Source: an uncultured Flammeovirgaceae bacterium (GTDB lineage: Bacteria; Bacteroidota; Bacteroidia; Cytophagales; Cyclobacteriaceae). Taken from it: a stretch of 64,000 nt of DNA. The stretch is from assembly GCA_937883755.1 (NCBI GenBank), contig CAKZYA010000047.1:32491-96490 (forward strand). The letters run 5' to 3'. Position 1 is the first letter of the stretch. Every line of letters starts with the position of its first letter. The notes below the pieces were generated by a model. That model made no database searches. It worked only from the letters and a program-made list of their open reading frames with translations, and was not told the DNA's origin. Both the position numbers and the translations under genes were made by a program. Shown in pieces: positions 62,628 to 64,000 of this stretch.

Positions 62628-64000
62628 ATGAAGATTTTTAACTCTATTGTTAGAACCCCACTATTATCTTTGTTGGTAACACTCAGTTTTCTTTTCACTT
62701 CCTGTAATGAAGACGATGACGCTGGAACTACCCCAATAGGGCCATTTTTTAGCTACCAACTATCCCCTCTCAACGATTCTCAAATCAGTGCCTTTATCAG
62801 GTTCGTTGAGAATGATGATAATTCCATTGAAGCCACCTTATTTCTAGCAAGAGCAGAAAACGGTAACACTTATCCTTCTCATATTCACGCTAACTCCGTG
62901 TTGGAGGGGGGGGATATAGTAATTTCTCTAGAGTCGGTAACGGTATCAGGTACTACTGGTCAAAGCACTACCACCATTACGCAAACCGATGCAGGCACGG
63001 CTATTACTTTTGAAGAGTTGATGAATTTTGATGGGCATATTAATTTACACCGTAGCCCCAATGATCTTACAGTGATAGCTCAGTCAGACATTGGAGGAAA
63101 TGAATTAACCGGAACTTCTCAAGAATATGCTCTAGCTCTGCGCGACAATTCTGGAACCACGGGTTCACTACTATTGGAGCAGCGTAAAAGCGGTGCAACC
63201 CTGGCCACATTAACGTTGGATAGTGTACAGAACCTCACTGATGGTGCTAGTCACCCGGCGCATATTCATAATAACAATGCCGTGGAAGGTGGGGGAATTG
63301 CGGTGAGTTTTACTCCAGTGAGTGGAACTACTGGAACTAGCTTAACCCACATTGAAGCTCTCGATGATGGTTCGGCTATCACCTACGAGCAACTACTCGA
63401 TTTTGATGGCTACGTGAACGTACACGAAAGTGCTGAAAATTTAGCAATTCTGATTGTACAAGGTGATATTGGAGCAAATGAACTTACCGATGATCAGGTA
63501 ACTTATCCACTGATAGAGCGAGCGGTAACGGGTATCAAGGGAGAAGCTGTTTTCCAGAAGCGTAAGAATGGCGAAACTTTAGCAACTATTTCGTTAGAAG
63601 GAACACCCGAAGGTGGTGAGCATCCCGCGCATATTCATTTCAACACTGCGATTGAGGGAGGTGGAATTGCATTCTCTTTCTCCCCGGTGAACGGCACTAC
63701 GGGTATGAGCGTGGCTAATATCACTGCTCTTGATGATGCAACTCCCATTACTTACGATGAGTTGCTAGAGTATAATGGTTACATCAATGTACACCTAAGT
63801 GCCGATAATTTAGCAACAATTGTAGCTCAGGGCGATATCGGGCAGAATGCACTAACGGGAGAGTCAATAACTTATACATTAGATTCACTGGCAATTCCTA
63901 GCATCAAGGGAGAAGCGATCTTTTCCCAACGGAACAATGGTACCATATTGGTAGAGTTAAAGTTAGACAATACTCCCGATGGCGGAGATCATCCCGCTCA
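62628..64000 (+). CDS. CHRD-like tandem-repeat lipoprotein (partial, runs off the window)
   Basis: The frame is open from ATG 62628 to the end of the window (457 codons, incomplete). A lipoprotein signal (lipobox LFTSC, Cys26) is followed by an acidic NEDDD start and four repeats, the last one cut off, spaced 127, 123 and 123 residues apart. Each has HPAHIH, then EGGGIA-SF, GTTG, ITYEELL-FDGYVNVH and QGDIG-NELT, as in CHRD-like domains. The repeats are close in sequence at the DNA level too, so they arose by recent duplication. CHRD domains are found in secreted and surface proteins of many bacteria; the role is unknown. Confidence 0.8.
   Translation, partial: MKIFNSIVRTPLLSLLVTLSFLFTSCNEDDDAGTTPIGPFFSYQLSPLNDSQISAFIRFVENDDNSIEATLFLARAENGNTYPSHIHANSVLEGGDIVISLESVTVSGTTGQSTTTITQTDAGTAITFEELMNFDGHINLHRSPNDLTVIAQSDIGGNELTGTSQEYALALRDNSGTTGSLLLEQRKSGATLATLTLDSVQNLTDGASHPAHIHNNNAVEGGGIAVSFTPVSGTTGTSLTHIEALDDGSAITYEQLLDFDGYVNVHESAENLAILIVQGDIGANELTDDQVTYPLIERAVTGIKGEAVFQKRKNGETLATISLEGTPEGGEHPAHIHFNTAIEGGGIAFSFSPVNGTTGMSVANITALDDATPITYDELLEYNGYINVHLSADNLATIVAQGDIGQNALTGESITYTLDSLAIPSIKGEAIFSQRNNGTILVELKLDNTPDGGDHPA

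Noticed and set aside
1..64000. tRNA, rRNA, CRISPR arrays, intact insertion sequences, phage genes, reverse transcriptases
   Set aside because: No cloverleaf, regularly spaced repeat array, transposase, integrase or reverse-transcriptase motif was found on reading both strands by eye; a covariance-model scan was not possible.

Overview
The window looks like chromosomal DNA of a Bacteroidota bacterium, most likely a free-living (probably marine) member of the order Cytophagales. The evidence is a SusC/SusD pair, other TonB-dependent receptors, a type IX secretion (T9SS) C-terminal sorting domain, FG-GAP/ASPIC lipoproteins, DUF4834, DUF4905 and DUF493 genes, LytTR/LytS regulators, and promoters of the Bacteroidota type (TTTG ... 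TAnnTTTG). I see no rRNA, tRNA, CRISPR array, phage or intact transposase.

Layout. 0-9.4 kb: a signalling and envelope region with a membrane LytTR protein, a DUF2306 protein, a truncated small gene, a membrane-anchored AraC regulator, a DoxX/starch-binding-like/S41-peptidase fusion, an outer-membrane protein, a second S41 lipoprotein and a LytS/LytTR two-component pair. 9.6-13.1 kb: a TPR protein, a TonB receptor and a DUF4834 protein. 13.1-22.9 kb (minus strand): SusC and SusD, a terminator, then two FG-GAP lipoproteins. 23.1-28.1 kb (minus): tag, and the close-packed run phhB-rsmI-lnt-inositol phosphatase-EamA. 28.1-31.6 kb: a secreted EEP-family hydrolase, DUF493, a decayed stretch with a frameshifted PLP decarboxylase, and an orphan kinase-fold protein.

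32.0-37.7 kb (plus): a secreted two-domain protein, pheT, a coiled-coil protein, zapA and rny. 37.7-42.6 kb (minus): a sodium symporter and a murein-peptide recycling group (dipeptide epimerase, alpha-oxoamine-synthase-like enzyme, LD-carboxypeptidase). 42.8-47.3 kb: ndk, a flippase-like protein, scpA and dxs. 47.3-48.9 kb: a TetR regulator and alpha/beta hydrolase with a very clear operator. 49-51 kb: a secreted GH5 glycosidase. 51.5-55.7 kb: PspC, the GDP-L-fucose genes fcl-gmd-manC, and cysQ. 55.8-61.9 kb: a winged-helix-like protein, a TIGR02757 protein, a DUF4905/LysM-RlpA/DD-peptidase-fold cluster and an NfeD protease. 62.1-64 kb: a UBP-type zinc finger and the start of a CHRD-like tandem-repeat lipoprotein that runs off the end.

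Most of the window is housekeeping or common Bacteroidota envelope biology. The least ordinary items are the DoxX-S41 fusion, the TetR operator laid exactly over a consensus promoter, several families of short foldback/REP-like repeats (one translated inside a lipoprotein signal peptide), the orphan kinase-fold gene, the DD-peptidase-fold cluster and the bacterial UBP zinc finger. I did not find a clear multi-gene defence system or other wholly new system.
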